Source: Candidatus Scybalocola fimicaballi
GTDB taxonomy: Bacteria; Bacteroidota; Bacteroidia; Bacteroidales; Paludibacteraceae
Direction of reading: 5' to 3'
Assembly (NCBI GenBank): GCA_002317115.1
Contig: DCIP01000141.1
Span: forward strand, 1,514-8,826
Length of the DNA stretch: 7,313 nucleotides
Each line of letters begins with the position of its first letter. The stretch's first letter is position 1. Of the stretch, positions 6,187 to 7,313 are shown in pieces. The position numbers and the translations under genes were made by a program. Under the pieces are notes generated by a model. That model searched no databases, had not been told where the DNA came from, and was given only the letters and a program-made list of their open reading frames with translations.

Positions 6187-6220
6187 AAAAATGGGCAGGT
6201 TCTAAAACCCGCCCATTTTT
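6187..6220. terminator. Bidirectional rho-independent terminator between convergent genes
   Basis: ATGGGC (6191-6196) pairs with GCCCAT (6211-6216), extended inward by GG/CC past one A-C mismatch and outward by A/T pairs, around an 8-base loop. On the plus strand it runs into T5 then CGTTTT; on the minus strand it runs into T7. It starts 26 nt after the AAA/PDDEXK_9 stop and 21 nt beyond the stop of the calycin-like gene, so it can serve both. Confidence 0.88.
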
Positions 6221-6240
6221 CGTTTTCGTCAACGTCAACG

Positions 6241-7313
6241 TTATTTTGATCTTACAACAAACTTCTTACCTTTCTTGATATAGATTCCGACTGGCAATCT
6301 GTTTATGTCAACATGGTCTCCCAAGTATGTGCCATTGATAGTATAAACTCTTGTGTCGTCCAAATTATCTGTCAAACTTGGGATCTCTTTTACTGAATTC
6401 AACGAGTCTCCGAAATTGATTGTGAATGTGACGCCAAGATCAATAAGTTCAACTTCCATCTCATAGAACACCTTAGTCATACCAAGTTTTGATCTGCCAT
6501 CTGAAACCTTGACTCTCGCAAAATCAGTTTGGTTGCCGATCTCATAAATATCGTCTGTTTTGATCTTAACTGTGTCTTCTCCTTCGAAATAGAACATCTC
6601 AGATTTCGTGGCTGGCACTTCCACCTCAACATCTCCAATCACTATGTCGCCATCTCCCAAATCCACAGTCATGTCAACCAATGTCAGCTTCATCTTGTCA
6701 TTAGCATAAGAAAGAAGCGTCATTCCATTGTGTGTGCTTAAGAAAGCACCGTTGACAGTGGCGAAATAATTATCGATCACAAAATCTTCTTTCTTATCAC
6801 CGTTGTCAGAATCACCATTTTCCACCTCTCCTGTGTTTGTCTTATCAGAGAATCCGAAGTTTACAGTGACATACATATCCTCCAAGTCGATTCCGATCAC
6901 AGCAGTCAACTTATCATAGTTGATTGAAGACGTTGCAGACTTAATCTCCACAGGGATCTCTGGCAATGCGTTACCCATCGCGTCGGGATTGTCAGATGTG
7001 ATGAAGATATTCTTTAGGATACTCATTCTGACGCTGTCCGATTCTGTGTATGGCACACTGTCCAAAACAATATCGCCTACAAGCATTCCGTCTTCCCCCT
7101 CTCCCATGATGAAGTTCATGATTGAAAGAGTAGCCATGCCATTGTCATAGTATGCGACGGTGATATCCTGAGTCTGTGGCTGCATATCGTCGCCTGAGAT
7201 ATTGATCACAAGATCATCGGTGTAGACGACGGTGCGAAGAAGTTTAGCTCCATTTCCTCCAGGAATAACAGGAGTCACAGGCGTTGTGTCTGGAATGACC
7301 GGCTGTATTGTGT
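6241..7313 (-). CDS. Calycin-like (lipocalin-type) repeat protein with C-terminal T9SS-like motif, 5'-truncated
   Basis: The frame stays open to the right edge, so the N-terminus and any signal peptide are missing; about 356 residues are visible. The GTG at 7278 is internal, since the same frame reads QPVIPDTTPVTPVIPGGNG across it, a Pro/Thr-rich linker after an unseen upstream domain. Counting from that Val, residues 17-142 match the calycin-like beta-barrel family of Bacteroidales (PF13944): a first strand LVINISGD, QDITVAYYDNGMATLSIMNF, VGDIVLDSV and a final strand YVTVNFGF. After an acidic linker (148-165), residues 168-290 form a second, more divergent copy ending VTFTINFG. Residues 309-345 (VYTINGTYLG, then LPVGIYIKKGKKFVVR) resemble the type IX secretion or surface-sorting tails of Bacteroidota. 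A secreted or cell-surface location is likely; the ligand is unknown. No Cys is visible. Transcription converges on the AAA/PDDEXK_9 gene. Confidence 0.82.
   Translation of the reverse strand, partial: TIQPVIPDTTPVTPVIPGGNGAKLLRTVVYTDDLVINISGDDMQPQTQDITVAYYDNGMATLSIMNFIMGEGEDGMLVGDIVLDSVPYTESDSVRMSILKNIFITSDNPDAMGNALPEIPVEIKSATSSINYDKLTAVIGIDLEDMYVTVNFGFSDKTNTGEVENGDSDNGDKKEDFVIDNYFATVNGAFLSTHNGMTLLSYANDKMKLTLVDMTVDLGDGDIVIGDVEVEVPATKSEMFYFEGEDTVKIKTDDIYEIGNQTDFARVKVSDGRSKLGMTKVFYEMEVELIDLGVTFTINFGDSLNSVKEIPSLTDNLDDTRVYTINGTYLGDHVDINRLPVGIYIKKGKKFVVRSK

Noticed and set aside
6227..6240. CGTCAA tandem duplication after the terminator
   Set aside because: Only two short copies, and no sign of function.
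7276..7278. GTG as the start of the calycin-like protein
   Set aside because: The frame continues upstream without a stop to the window edge and reads through as one Pro/Thr-rich linker, so this is an internal Val.

Overview
The window looks like an accessory region of a Bacteroidota chromosome, probably Bacteroidales (Prevotella, Bacteroides or Muribaculaceae-like). Four things point there. An upstream element fits the Bacteroidota promoter consensus (TTG, 19 nt, TAnnTTTG). Start codons lack Shine-Dalgarno sequences and sit behind A-rich leaders. The gene set (BspA-type leucine-rich repeats, Rpn/PDDEXK_2 protein, AAA-ATPase-like/PDDEXK_9 protein, calycin-like lipocalin repeats) is typical of the group. 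The last gene ends in a Bacteroidales-style C-terminal motif. Base composition is AT-rich throughout.

Layout. Positions 1-3303 hold four minus-strand genes, read right to left. First is a 732-residue protein with an N-terminal BspA-type LRR and a long C-terminal part that may be a DUF4268-like module (1105-3303). Next come a small orphan protein (749-988) and a second small orphan (357-635). Last is the N-terminal 109 residues of a probable PD-(D/E)XK nuclease that runs off the left edge (1-327). Positions 3304-3693 are a divergent intergenic region with a convincing plus-strand promoter, a possible minus-strand -7 element and a C8 homopolymer. Positions 3694-6161 carry two plus-strand genes 29 nt apart: an Rpn-family PD-(D/E)XK protein and an AAA-ATPase-like protein with a C-terminal PDDEXK_9 nuclease domain. 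A strong hairpin at 6187-6220 separates them from a convergent minus-strand gene (6241 to the right edge). That gene encodes the C-terminal part of a secreted or surface protein with two calycin-like domains and a T9SS-like tail.

How the genes may work together. The left cluster combines an LRR sensor-like protein without a signal peptide, two small unknown proteins and a nuclease. This would fit a cytoplasmic defence or DNA-conflict module, but that is inference from architecture only. The Rpn and AAA/PDDEXK_9 genes belong to families that are often multicopy in Bacteroidota and linked to DNA mobility or phage conflict; their spacing suggests one transcript. The calycin-like gene is unrelated cell-surface cargo. 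No tRNA, rRNA, CRISPR array or recognisable insertion-sequence end was seen.
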